A stretch of DNA of 64,000 nucleotides, taken from assembly GCA_003342895.1 (NCBI GenBank), contig PTFA01000085.1, positions 1,888,897-1,952,896 on the forward strand, in the 5' to 3' direction. Source of the DNA: Casuarius casuarius (lineage: Eukaryota; Chordata; Aves; Casuariiformes; Casuariidae). Positions 48,701-61,950 of the stretch are shown in pieces (position 1 is the stretch's first letter; every line of letters begins with the position of its first letter). The notes beneath the pieces were generated by a model, which saw nothing but the letters and a program-made list of their open reading frames with translations, did not search any database and was not told the origin of the DNA. The translations under genes were made by a program, and so were the position numbers.

Positions 48701-51700
48701 AACTAAATGATAATGTTTAGTTTTCAGGGGGTATGCAAATGCTGAAGTAATAAGGTGTCAGATTGAGTTTAAGTAGTTGTAGGTGGCTTGCACATTTTTC
48801 ATGTAATGCCATGAGACATGCAAGATGGGAGAGGAGAAAAAAAAAAACAAAAAAACCCAAACTATTCCATTTGGCAGAAATGCTTGAAGTTGTGTTGGAG
48901 CTTCCATAGTAGAATGGTGTAATTGAGGGTTAATGTGGAAATAGCATGGTCAGTGTGGATTTCTGTATAATTACTGCATTAATCAAGCAATTCAGTTCTG
49001 TGTAGTTATGAAAGATGTTGCATGGAGGGGAAAAAAGGTATCTCTTATCAAAGCCTGATTTATTTCAACTGAATTTTATGGGTTTTACAATGCTGTGGAG
49101 AAATGCAGGTGTTCTGACCCTACTCTGGGTTGAAGCTTGAATTGTTTTCTTTATGTAATTGAGNTGGTGGTGTGTTCCAGAGGTAAGAAAATCACCCTGC
49201 CTTCTGACAGCTGGATCTTGCTTGGATTTGAAATGGTGTCAGTTGTCATGGGGGATTCTGCCAAATGACTGATGATCATGTTACATACTGTGCTGAGGAG
49301 AGATGCAGTATAGCCAAAACCAAGAGACAGTTTTGCAAACTGGATTTTTCAGGTGAGGCCCTTAGGAGCCNTCACTAGTGTAAAAGACTTCAAGTGATTG
49401 GATAGCAAACTACATTTTATTGGATTTTCTGCATAATTGTAGATGCATTCATGTATGTAGGTTGCAAACCACCATCCCCAAAGTGGACCTGAATGTCAGT
49501 CCTCATTCTAGATAATTGTAGCAAAGTTAATTTTAGTGGGCCTCTGTGAGAAATTATATCCTCTCTATGAAGCAGCAGATAGGTAGGATGAGAGCTTCCT
49601 CCTATGGTGTTTGTATAAGTCACTTCTGGTAAAGAAAGGGTTTTGAATAAAGCCATTTGCAGTCAAGGATACTGATCAGGTAGGCTAGAAATGATGCAGA
49701 TAAACAGTTGAATTTTGCTAAGAACACCTTTAANAGCTGGATTTCCCAGGCTGAGAGCTGCATCTTGAGGTAGTAAACAGGTGTCAAATTCAGAAACCCC
49801 ACTGAATAGGGAACATAATATTAAGCCATATCAGTTGAGTCTTTTGCTTACCAGCTATTTGAGCAGTTTGAAAATACCTTCTTTCCCTTCTCTCTGAGAA
49901 TACTAGAAAAGAGAACTAGTGAGTTTTGATTAACTGTCGATCCCATGAGCATCCAATAGCTTATGCCTTTCCAGAAATCCTATGCATGTAAATGAGGTGG
50001 TATTTCATGGTCCCAAGTTCAGTATTTGTATTTTCATCCTTGCTAACAACTGTCAGTGTAGTGTTCTCTTCTGCCTTTCCCTCCACTTGGCCCAGATGTT
50101 TAGGCAATAAGAAAATATGCCCACATAATAGTTTCAGGGATAATAGCACAAAAAATGTAGATGTTACCCTTTCTCCCCTTCAATTTGGAATTTCCATTTC
50201 TCCAGACCCTTCCCAAGCTGGATCAAAAGACTTGGTGGGAAGGCATGTGGGACTATAGCATGTGGTGACATAGAACAGCAGGTCCCAGAGTAACATAGAG
50301 AAATTTGTTGTAATTCCTGCAAAAGTTTCAAAATGGGTTGCGGTCCTGAGGGTTATCAGCAGTCTGAAGCAGCTGTCTGTTTTCAGAGGTGACTTGTCTT
50401 GGTGGGCAGCGTTGACAGGCAGCAAAAGCAGACTCATAATTGCCTGCATGTTTCTGTGGGCAAAGGGGATAACTGCAAGGTATGACCCAAATTTTGTTCA
50501 AAAAGGCAGCAAGTAAGTTCAGCAAGCTACCTGTCCAGAATTGCCCGCTTCCATTTAAACTTTTTGTAGAAAGGCTGTGAGTCTGTTTTGACCCAAGATT
50601 ACTTCCTGTGTAATACAGCAGTTCTGTAATGCACGGATTGAATCTTAAGAGGTGTAAAAAACAGTGATGCCTTTTGATGCTCGACTTCATGATTAAGTGC
50701 AAAAAGTTGTCTAGAGTTAAGCTTTTTTTTTTTTCAGGAAGGTGGGGAGCATTTCTGTAGAAACTGTTTTTCAGGCACTTGTTTAAAAGCTAGCAGAAAT
50801 AGTGGCTCAGCGTAGTGAGATAAAGCCAAATATCATTATTATTAAATGCACTGAGTGTTCCTTACTCTCCCTGACCTCAAACACATGATGTTTGATCTGA
50901 AACTGGGCAAATCAAACCGTGCTAGGATCTTTGACTCAGAAATGATTAAACTGTGGCTTAAACTAACAATATAGCTGTCAAATTACTTGCGTGTTAAATC
51001 TGAAAACTTGCTAAGCAAACGTGTAGCACATTGAAAGGTACAAACAGTATTATCCTTTGGTAGAGCAGCTTTCTGAGCATGCACATAAATGCTCTGAATC
51101 TTGCCTGATGCATCTGGATTTGTTAAGCTGAAGAACTCTTTCTGATTCTGCACACCCTGTTTTTTCAGAAGTCTCTTTTGTAAGACAGTTTTCATTACTT
51201 TTTTTTTTTTTTTTAAGAAAAAAAATCACTGTAACAGTTATATGATGGAAGAGGTTTTTTTGATAGCTTTGTTTTAGTGTCCTCTTGTTGGTCAGCCTTT
51301 AGTCTAGCATCACATTTTCCTGAGAAATAAATTTGAGGAAAATACCAGGGTACCTGGTTGTTTAGTAAAAGAAATTAGCTCTCTAGCTATCTTTAGCAGG
51401 TACCAAATAGCACAGTAAATAGTTGTCTTGGAATTGCTATTTTGTTTTTAAAACATTAGTTCTTGTTTGTAAACTTATTTCCTTGTTGAAGAATATTCTG
51501 ATTTCAGAATTGCCTAGAGATCTTAGTTTCAGTTGCAGAAATTCTGGAATAATAAATAATCATTTTGAACATCAAATTTGCAGCTTTTGTGGGAGGAAGA
51601 ATTCATTTGGGAACTGGGTCACATAGCCCACTGAACTCTTGCAAATATATTTCATTATTGGAGATTTCTAGTTGCTGCAATATTTCATTTGGTGCAAGGG

Positions 51701-53160
51701 CCCTTCAACTTTAGAGTTAGTAGCCACCAAAACATGGATTTTATTCTTTGGGCTAAATTCAGCTATTGTGTAAGCTTGTATCACCTCACTGAAGCACACG
51801 AGTCAGGTCACAGCTGGAATTTGACTGTTTCATATGGCTGAAAGGTGCTTCAATTGTCAACGTTGTTTTCCCTGCTCAGTCTCAAACTTGCGTGGGCAAA
51901 CTTGTGTGGCACCTTCCTTGAAATAAAGCTTAGGAACTACAGTACAAGTTTGTTCTGAAGAATTCGGATCGAAGCTGGGCTTTGATAACCACACAGGAAT
52001 ATGCGAAGCTAGAACCCTATTTTTGGTAACTTTTTGCTGATATTGCTTAATCGTCAGTGCTCAGCCCTGTTCTGCATAGGCAGTGTTTCTTGGTTACAAA
52101 TATGCTATCTTCTTCAAAGGATAGTTTAGGGCCATGGTATCTCTGCTATAATTACTTGCACTTTTAAAGGCTGACAGTTTACTAATTGTAATTCTCAGAA
52201 TGGTGATGTATGTGATTGCATCCAGGAAGCAGTAAAAAGGGACCAAATTACAGAAACAACTACTTATGTCTTGGAGCCATGGCAAAGCAGGGAGGTGTGG
52301 TGGGTTTTTCTTTCTTTTCTTTTTTTCTTTTTTAATGCACACAAAAAAACACCCACATAGAGAGGGAGGGAGAGGCCTTGGAAAATGGCCTGAGACCTGT
52401 CTGTTTAAAAGGGAGGTCTAGTGGGTGGACTGGAAAGCTATTGTGCAGTGGTTGTTGCTGGTCTTGGAGGTAAGAGGGGCAGAAACTTCTTTGCAACTGC
52501 AAAGTGAAAACTTCAGAGCAACTGTTTCGAGGAAAATGAAAGTGCATATGTCTGTGGGAGAATGCTAAGCCACCTCATGACATTTAGGAAAGTCACTGCA
52601 TTAATGTGAGGGTGCGTTGTTTCCTTTATAGTGAAACCTAAAATCTGCAAGGCCCTGCATTCCTTTTTGCTGGCCGCCTTTGCAGCTCAGTGTCGGAAAT
52701 TATTGAGACCTCTTTTATTGTCCCAGAATTGTAAAACGCTGGGCATATGAGCAGGCTTAGGTGTCACTTTCTTGGAAGCCCGATTTATGTTAAAGATATT
52801 AGCAGCAAATGACCTGTTGGAATCACTGACATCAGCTCAGCTGAACCACAGTTGTCAGGGGAGAAAGTTGTTCAGACACATTTCCCTGCGGACACAGCTA
52901 TTTTGTGTTTTGTGTTATCTTGTTTTTGTTATAACTGGCATCCTGTTTGGTTTAAAATCTATTCCATAATGATGGTGCACCAGCATTATATGCACTTCCT
53001 TTATACAGAGGCATTTCATTTGGCAAGTAATACTGACACACTAAATACAAGAGTTTAAAGGAAGGTTTTTTATTCATTGTACGTCCTGTCTACTGCTTGT
53101 GTCACAAAGATTAGGATGGTAATGATCATACCCATCATGCTTATGTTTATATTGTTACAG
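45721..53160. other. Non-coding stretch without a recognisable gene
   Basis: AT-rich sequence with several homopolymers (T runs at 50723-50734 and 51199-51214) and an octamer ATGCAAAT at 48733-48740. A minus-strand ATG frame of 120 codons (50328-50690) and a plus-strand 88-codon frame with a hydrophobic N-terminus (49992-50258) are open but unassignable. A 7-bp inverted repeat (CTCCAAA/TTTGGAG) lies at 46631-46647. Confidence 0.5.
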
Positions 53161-53464
53161 CTTCTCACCTTTGTATTCCTTTTGTGTGGATCTAATGGCT
53201 ATGCGCAGCGTGATCTTCCTTGGAACAGAGCTGAAACTGAAGCTTATTTGTAATTATTTTCTCTTTAATTATCAAAAAATGAACCACATNTAATATTAAT
53301 GGAAATCAGACCTTTCAAAAAAGGAGCTTTTTTTTTTTTAACCTTATGTTGTACTACAAGGCAAAACTAATAGCCACGTTTATTAGCAGCATTGAAAACA
53401 AGTGAACCTAGTTTTTGTTCTGATATGCTGCAATCACTGTTTAATACTGTCAGTCTGTGAGTTA

Positions 53465-53650
53465 GCTTTCTGCGACCTCTCTCCCCTCTCTTGGCTCCGC
53501 TGTTCTGCCCCATTCCGTGCTCCCAGGTTCAGGACGGTTCTTCCCAAGGGTGCAGCCGCCTGCTGGGACCGCGGTGGCGGTGGCTGCGAGCCTGTCTGCT
53601 GCTCGGGGGTGGTGGCGGATGCACCCTGCACGTTTCCCTCATTAGCTCNA
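53465..53650. promoter_or_regulatory. Small internal GC- and CpG-enriched patch
   Basis: About ten or more CpGs lie in under 200 bases within CpG-poor DNA, with the densest part (ACCGCGGTGGCGGTGG) at about 53567-53582. It could be an alternative promoter, an orphan CpG island or a GC-rich remnant. Open frames exist on both strands here, as expected when AT-rich stop codons are scarce; they are not evidence of coding. Confidence 0.35.
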
Positions 53651-56600
53651 CCACAGGGAGCCAGTGGGGGAAAGAAGAGTGGAGCCCTGGCTCTAAAGGG
53701 GCAGGAGAGGTGCTTCCTCTGCCCAGAGGAAGAGATGTGCACAGTCTAGAGTAACATCAGTTTCACTTCGGTGTCGCCTGTTACGTGGCAAAGTGATTTC
53801 TGACTGCCAGCTTAAAATTCTGTAGTGGCCTGGAAGATGGTGGTTTCTGATGTGATGTAGAAACGACTCTGGAATTGAAACTACTGCTGGAGCATATGAA
53901 AACATACATTTTTCTCTTAGATATTGTTGCCTAGATGTTAAATAGATTTTAATATTTGAAGAATGTAAAATTTGAAGAATGCAAATTTGAATGTAAAATA
54001 ACCGAGCTCTGTTAGGGTAAGATAACTATCTTTTTTGCTTTTATTCTTATGTAAACTTCTGTAATTTTTAACTAGTTTTTTTGGGGGGTTAGGTCAGATT
54101 TGACTTGTTTAGCAATTTGCTTAAAGATTTGTTCTGAAAACTATCAGGCTGCTGCAGAATGACATCCTGAAATCAGTAAGAATAATTAGTCAAGGAATTA
54201 CATAATGGGGACAAATTTATCGAATTGTCTTTGCTTTAATGTTAGAGCTCTTTGAAATCTGTTCAGGATGCTGGTTTATTCTACTTATTTTTCCTTGAGT
54301 TGCTGCATAGGGAGTAAATATGTTACAGCTAATAGCATACTTTTAGTAAGTAAATAGTCCATCTGTTGCCTTCCACTATTTTGCATTCAAAATGTTCTGG
54401 GAATTTAAATATCTAACACTTCACTGAAAAGGTTGTTGTTTATAAAACAAAACATACTGTTTCTCTTCTGAAGTGTTCAGTGACTTACATTGTTTAATAG
54501 TCACAATAGTCAAGGTCCTGTGCTCTGGACCTGCAGTTTCTTAAAGGTATCCTCTTACCTTCTTTCTGTAATTANCTTGGTAGGAAAACAACTGTTAGGA
54601 TGCTTGTGTAGCTGTGATGTAAGATGATGCTTTTGTAAGTGGCTGTGTGCCATGAAACTCTTAATTCCATTGTATGGTATTTACATAGATATTTAAATAG
54701 AATTTGTATTGTACATAGTATTGCTTGCAACTGGAATATTGGGAAAGTACCGTGCCATTTCATCTTGAACATAGATGGGATTTGGCAAACAGCTTGCTCA
54801 AAATGGACGACTTTGCAGATTCTAGAAATTGGTGGTAACACAAAGGAATTAACTGCTGGCTTCCTTACAAGCATTGAGCTATAAGCAAATGCTTTAACAT
54901 GATGCTAACGAAAATTAAACCACAGGAGCAGAAGACTAGGATGGTCGAGTTGAGCATAGCTGATGCAGGAAATANCTTTCTGTCAATGGGCTCTTGGAAA
55001 AGCATATGTTTTCACTCTTCTCTGGAAGGCCAGGAGACTCATAACTGCTGATAAAAATCATCTCTTCATTGCCACTTTATTATCTTGAAAAGTCCTGATC
55101 TGGAGGAAGAACTGAGAAATTTGGTATCCCTTCCAGCTGTCTGTGCTACTATTCATCTTTCCATATACAGTGTAAAGAGAGATACTGTTTAGTTCTCAGG
55201 AACACACTCAGTCCACTGAATCTAATTTATAAGGCATCTGCCTAAATTCAGTAGTCTGCAGGTATGCACTAAACCTATAAGGGAATATCTGAAGCAAGGA
55301 CAACTTCATATTTTGTATTTGCCATGAGACTTAAGACATTTTACAGGGAGATTTTGGTGTCCTGATAAACGTGAGATAGATAGCTTGTTTTTCATCTTTA
55401 TTTATTTCATGTGCTAAAACCAGTGTGCTGTTAAACCTATTTTGGGGGAAATTTGAGTTTACACATAGCATTGTAAAGTATGTTTATTCTGTTGTAAAGT
55501 ATGTTTATTCTGTATTAATGGTCTGTTAAGACTGCTTTTTTTGCTTGACTTGTTACTTCCTGTATAGTACTTCTTGAATATAGTTGACTAAAATCTTACA
55601 AGCTAGTGTTGTGTGTAATAAAAACAAGTATAAGTACAGATACTTCTTTCCAGTACAAAAGTCTAAGAAGAAACAAATGGTGGTTTTTTTTGATTTGTAA
55701 AGTAGTGACTTTCAAAATGCAGTTTTAAGGTGCAAACTATTCTTTTTTTAAATCTAGCCCACTTACAGTGCATAAAGAGTTATTTTGTAGTAAACCTTGG
55801 TGTGTTACATAATGTTAGTAAAGTTTTGGCAGAAAATCTGAAGTGTGCACAAATGAGTTCTCAGCCTGACTGCTGAACACTGAGTGCCGGTACGTTAAAC
55901 TATTGAGAATAGTCTTACTCTTACCTTGTCAGTATTTTCTTTAAGCAATTGTTTCATTCTAAAATAATGTTAGCTGTTATTTCTAAAGCACTAATGCAGC
56001 AGGTTCAAATAAACTAGACTTTGTTTTTAATGATACTTTGCTGTGCTTTTCCTAGATTTAACTTTTAAAAAAAAAAAAATACGGCTGAGGCCAATATGTA
56101 GGAAAATAATATATTGAGAATTGAAAAGCAAGCTGTTGGATGTGGACTAACAACAGAAGAATATCTCTGTGTGGTAGGTAAAGGTTTTGGTTAATGGATT
56201 ATAGCAGCTCAGGCACCAGTAGAAAGCATTTGTATCAAGTCAACAGGAACACTTCTGTCACAGAAATGCTGGGTTTTGCTCCAGTTGAGAGGACAAGGAT
56301 TTGCTTATGTAATAGATTGCCAACAGTTTGCTTGTTGCACCTACAGTATACCTACGATTTCACAAAATGCAAATTGCTTTTTAATTGGGTTGACAAGGTG
56401 TATGCACATTTCATTAGTCACTTAACAGTGAAACATGAAAACTAGTATTCACTGTGAGGATTTTGATCAGTATTGTAGTTAAAAACCTAGCTTTTGTGGG
56501 AGTTGGAAAGTAATTTCATTTGTCACCTGCAAAGATGTGCATCTTTGTTTCATTAAGTATTTCTTAACTTTTGGTCTTACCTTAATTATGTGTGCAGAAT

Positions 56601-58792
56601 GAGACTGAGACCATTGGCAGGCATTACAGTCTCTGCAAGTTATTTTCCTGAAATAATTCAGTTAATGTATTTGCTCTTTCCTGATTTAGTCGAAGCAAAC
56701 TCAGAGCTGATTAGTCATTAAAGGTGTTCTAAGCCACCTGTTTATATGTGTATATACACAGCTCTGATAATAGGCTTTATAAGAGCTTTTAGATCTTCTA
56801 TATGAAATTGTTTTGGAAGTTTTGGCAAAGAGATCCTAGCTCATTTACCTCTTTTTTTTTTTTTTTCCAGCTTGTTGGAAAGATCAGAAGATCTTGGCCT
56901 ATTCAGAGTTCAGCTAACTGTAACCAGCAATTTGCTATGTTCCATGCATGATGTTAGTGTGGCAGTTCTGTCATCTTGACAAAACTATTACCTAGAATTG
57001 GTAGTATATATGAAGGAAAATGTTTAAAGCCTCTATTTTATAGCAAAAAAGTCTTCTGTGGAAATTATGCATTTAAATGGCTTTATTTTTTGCTCTTCAT
57101 ATACTGAAAAATGAGCCCTAAGCAACTTCTGCCTAGTTTGAACAGAGGAATAACTTCAGAAGAATGGTCCATTGTTAGAAGCAGCATATATTTTTCAAAT
57201 TACTTTGTGGTTCTTTTTCGGTTCCACCATGTATTTCCTTCTTCCTAGGAAATGTGAACACCAGCTGCCAAACTCCCTAAACAGATGGAATGAAATAATT
57301 CTCTGGAATTCACCAGTCTGGTAACTACCTTTTGCCCCAGCTGAACTTGCACAGCCCTGCGTCTGTCCCATGGCAGCGTAGGGATGCTGTGGTCACCTGG
57401 TGCTTTCTGTTGACACTTAGCCAACCAGTTTGCATTGAATGGACGTAACTTGGGGCTTCTTGGAAAAGCAGGTGTTTTTACTGTATGCATCAGAGAAAAG
57501 CCATTATTTGTGCTGACTAAGAATTCTTTGACTAAGTAGATAGCTAAGGAAGTATCAGGCAAACAGTTCTGGGAAAGGTCATTGAAGGATCTAATAAAAC
57601 CCTCAGTTTTTCCCCCCCCCCCCGCCCCCCACTTTCTCTGGCTGAAACTTGTATTGTATTTTAATTTTCTAAGTAATTCCATCAATTTGGCCATCCATGC
57701 GCTTTGGATAGAAGACAGAAGCTCAGAGTGGAGACATAAAAGCTCAAAGAGGCAGGCTGTCCATCAGGGCTTTTTACTCACTTCCTCACTGTCTGCTTGC
57801 TGGGAGGAATGTTTACTGCTGCTCAGACTTCTGAAGCTGTCATTCCTGGATCTGTGTCCCCAGGACCTTACTTTTGCAACCAGAGGGAACCACACTCCAT
57901 TTCCCTAGATTTTTTTTTCTCTTCTTTTTGCCTGTAAAGATACAAAGAGGCAGAAAGCAGTACCCCAGAAGGTCAGCCTTTTCTCAGTAACGCTGTGGAA
58001 GCGCTAGACAATTTTAGAGTTTAGAAGGTACTGCATCTTTGGTTTCTTCCCTGAGTATAAAAAAGGGCGATTGAGAAATCATGTCAAAAGACAGATGTCA
58101 AAAGAATCAGAAATTCTGGAAGTGATTATTAGTCTGGAAAAAAAATTGCTCTTCTGTGAATTTCTTTAAGTGACACTAAAGTCATATTGCCTTTAGTTTT
58201 CTGTCCTGCAGGTGCTTCTTTTTAGTATAAGATTTGATCCCCCAACCACATGCCCTCAGACTGATCTGTCTCCTGTTAGTTCCTCACTAAGAAAAAAAGT
58301 TGTTTCTCTTCAAATGCTTGCTAGTTGCGAGCTCAGGGCAGCAAGCCAAGAGGGAAATGTGTCTGCCAGAAGTGTGGTTCTTCCCCCACAGTCCTCCCCA
58401 GCCATGCCAGTCCAGAAGGAGGGTTTGGCTTGGATGTTCTTGGCTAGAGTTGCTTCTAAAAGTTTGTTGTCCATCTGTTTGCACAGCTAAGCATTTTCTA
58501 AGTAGCAAATAGCACACAGTTGCAGGAGGCTTGAGTGTTAATCATTCATGAAAGCAGCTGGAGTGAAATCAATCCAGAAAGTAGTTCTGAATTATCTCAA
58601 GCTAATACTTGATATAAAAGGACATTTTGCAGTTTACTTTCTCTTAGATTACACTGATTTAAAAAGGTAGTTATTTTTCAGAAACATTTTTGTCTTTATG
58701 CAGTGCCTCATTTCAAGTTAGCCATTTGAAAAAGCTTGCATGCTATTNAAATAGGACCTTGTTAATTTTGATTTAGCTGGCAGCTAATTATT
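53651..58792. other. Non-coding stretch without a recognisable gene
   Basis: AT-rich sequence. A T run (56852-56866) forms a strong acceptor-like tract ahead of 56871. A C run interrupted by one G lies at about 57612-57630, inside a 149-codon minus-strand frame (57245-57694) of no known family. Nothing else is supported. Confidence 0.5.
55471..55512. repeat. Perfect 21-base tandem duplication
   Basis: The 21-base unit (starting TTGTAAAGTATG) occurs twice without a mismatch. Perfect identity suggests a recent duplication that may be polymorphic, or an assembly artefact. Confidence 0.95.
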
Positions 58793-58826
58793 GCCTAGTA
58801 TTAGCTCAGGCCTAGTAATAGCTCAG
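58793..58826. repeat. 17-base tandem duplication, one mismatch
   Basis: GCCTAGTATTAGCTCAG is followed directly by GCCTAGTAATAGCTCAG, and a partial third unit (GCTTAGCT) follows. It sits in a TAAT-rich block (about 58760-58960) that resembles conserved non-coding DNA. Confidence 0.9.
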
Positions 58827-61134
58827 GCTTAGCTTGCGTTTTGTATGCACAGTATCCCCGAGTTGAGCTGCTGTAAATTTTCAGACAAATTGGCAATTTT
58901 GCTTCTGAAATACATCATGACAGATGTGGATTATATCCCATAAGAACATCATCAGGAACACTTAGAGGTTTTCATGACAAAACCCATAAAAGAACTGATG
59001 CAGAGTAAGATACAGAGCAGTGAAGATGGAAGTTGAACTCTGATACTGTTGCCTGGCCTACTGGCTTGGTAAATGCCATCTACTCAAATACAACTGCATA
59101 ACATGTCACCAGTTTTCATGGACATGCTCACTTTCTCTGTTCATGTAAATGCCTTTTGCATAGCTTTGTGGTAATCATTTACTTAATATCGGTTCTTGTG
59201 TTGCTGTGGTCTATGAAGAAAATTAATGATCCTAACCAGGTTTTTTAGATACTGTATTAAAGAAAATCGCTTGTATTCTTAAGACCCTCATCTTTAAATT
59301 AAAAGATCAGGGATTTCTGAGAGCAAAAACTGGGCAAAAGTTTCGGGTTGTTTGCACCCAAAGTTAGTGTCTGTCCTTTGGTCACAAAGATCGAGTTGAT
59401 AGTTGGGTTGTTATATTGCTAGACCTTCAGATCTAAAGGGTTACATCAGCTTCATTTATCATTAACTTGAGTAGGCCTGTGTGTTAGCTTGTGCTGCTGT
59501 TGTCTAATTCATGTATCTGGGACAGTGAGGTTAGTTTTCACCTATGTGCTAGCTTTAACTAATAAAACTATTAAGTGCAGAACTGGCCATAAAACATGAG
59601 GATTAAACTGTGCTTTTAGTGTGGATTCTGAATGTACTGCTTCAGATTTTGGCAGAGAATGCCAAAAAGATTAGGGAATACTGTTTGCGAAATCAATGTA
59701 AAGTTCCCAAACACTTTACAAGTGCTTCAAGCAGACTGCAATACAAATGATGTTTTGCATTCATCTTTATTGTTAAATAGATTGTTCTGACTAAAACTTA
59801 AAAATGATTTTTTAAGAGAATTAGTATGCAGGAAATGCATTTATGCTGAAGTGAGTCTCTGGGATGAAAACCGGAGAGGCCTTAGCAAAGCCGTTAAGAC
59901 AGCCCAGCTGAGTTGTAACAGTAATTTCTCCTTTTGGAATTCGGAAGGCAATAAACATCTTAGATGTGCTTTCAGAACACAGACGAATCAGTCCCTTGGG
60001 CAGACAGGGCAAGTACAGTCTTGGGAGTTAACTTTGGATATCAACTGTACAATCTTCTGAAAATGCTGAAATGCTGTGGCATACTGGAGCTAAGATGCAA
60101 TGTTTTGCGTCTTTGTTTCTAAAGCCTTTGTTCTGTGCAGTCTGTAGTGGTGTCACAGTGACCTCTTTCAAAAAGACTAGATAGGAAGATAAATCAAGAT
60201 TTACTTGGTTTTTTGGCTGAATCTCTAGGACAATGAATGGAAAATCAGAGGAAAATGTATTATATTTTTCTGGGGTCTTTGTTATCTAAAATTTTGAGTC
60301 AGTCCACTCTTCTATAGTAACAGCTTTACTTTTTGCTGAAATGTAGTTTTTCCTGCAGTGGAGCACTGCAGCTGTGTACAAGGGATCCCAGCCATGCTGT
60401 GCTGCCCTTAGGTAAAGGGAATTGTTTGCACCACAGGTAAGGGGAATTACTTGAATCTGCAGCAGCTGTGTTGCAGGTCTATGATCATGTTAAACAACTG
60501 AAANGAAGTCCAAGTGACTGAGACTGTTGAATACTTAAAGTTTTTACAGTCTTTAAATAAGTTATATGAGAGCAAAGGCAAAATGCTTTTTCTCTAACAA
60601 AACGTCTTGGGGATGGTAGGAAAGAGCCTGATCTAAGTTTCTTCTCAGAAAGATATGGAGGCTTGGGCTGGTATATGGAAAAAACTTACCTATGGGAGCT
60701 ACCTTGACAGATGAACCGCAGTGTGAGGTGGCGAGAACTGAAACTGAAGCAGCTCCAGTATGAGGCACAAGTGGTGACTGAAGAAATAATACTTCAGGTT
60801 AGACAACCTGTGTGCACAACTAGAGGGCTGATTTAGTTCAAGGACTTGACAAAGACTATTTCAGTACAGAAGTCTGAGGGAGAAAGAACTTCCAGGATGT
60901 GGACACAGTTAAGGATGTAGCTGATGGAGTCCTACCTGCTCNTTACTGGATTGGATTAGAATTACTAAAAAGATCCTGCTCTGAGATCACCTAGCTAGGA
61001 GCATAAGTAATAAAAGCATTGTGAAAAGGGTTGTTTTATATTTTCATACGTAGCACAAGCACTGCCTCAGCCCTGAAACACATANTTGGAAAGCTTACTT
61101 CTGTCAAGAGAATGCATCTCTTAATTTTCTTTTT

Positions 61135-61156
61135 AAAAAAAAAAAGGGGGGGGGGG
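61135..61156 (+). repeat. Poly(A) joined to poly(G)
   Basis: About 11 A followed by about 11 G. Lengths are uncertain because of homopolymer error. Confidence 0.85.
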
Positions 61157-61928
61157 CTTATCTGTAGTCTCAATGAAGAGTGTAAACAGCACGTATCTCT
61201 TATGGGTGTGTTTTCAGTGTTGTCTCTCCTCCTTCCCCTATTTAAATAGTTATTCCAGACAATGTTCTCCCTGGGGACAGAGCAAGTGCTGTTCAACCTG
61301 CTTGTGAACACTGCAAAACATCATCTTTGTTCTTTAGGGGACTTGAAGTAATGCAATTAAAATGACAGGAAATGTCTGGGACTGAAAAATTTATGTCTGT
61401 AGGAAGGCCTTATGAAAGTCAAAGCATACTTCAGTTGGAAGGAATTGGTTTGGCATGGTTAAGGTAACAGACCTATAAATGCAGTGATGTCAGGACACAA
61501 AGATATTCTGCTTTTCTGAAATGTCAGCTTAGTGTCCTTCAAGACAAGGCAGGCAGAGAGAGCACTGCTTTATGCGTATCTACTATAGTGTACAGCAGAG
61601 TTATGAAGTTCATTTTGTAGAACTAATAAATTCTGAATCACTGAAGAGCTCTAATAAGCAGCAGTAATAAAGCTGCATTTTACATTCCTCTGTCTCATTT
61701 TAAAGCAATATCAAAAGGTTTATATCCGCTACAAGGGAACAAATCCCTAATACAGGAGGTAGCCACTCAAATTCTTAACCTGTGTGATTATGACTTCCTT
61801 TACTTGTATAAATTCATGTTACTTGGAGAGAGAGGTGCATCAAACAACTTAAAATNGTAGAAGTTTGCTGAGATTAAAATACTGTACAGTAAGCTCAACC
61901 CCAAATTATAGTAGTGCGAAGGTGACCT

Positions 61929-61950
61929 ATAAATAATAATAATAATAATA
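61929..61950 (+). repeat. AAT trinucleotide microsatellite
   Basis: About seven ATA/AAT units, followed by an A run. It is likely length-polymorphic. Confidence 0.9.

Noticed and set aside
53402..53754. Three overlapping frames of 87-115 codons in the internal CpG patch
   Set aside because: Openness on both strands at once follows from GC content; the residues are low-complexity and unassignable.
57245..57694. 149-codon minus-strand frame
   Set aside because: It crosses a poly(C) tract that contributes a glycine run, and it shows no recognisable family.
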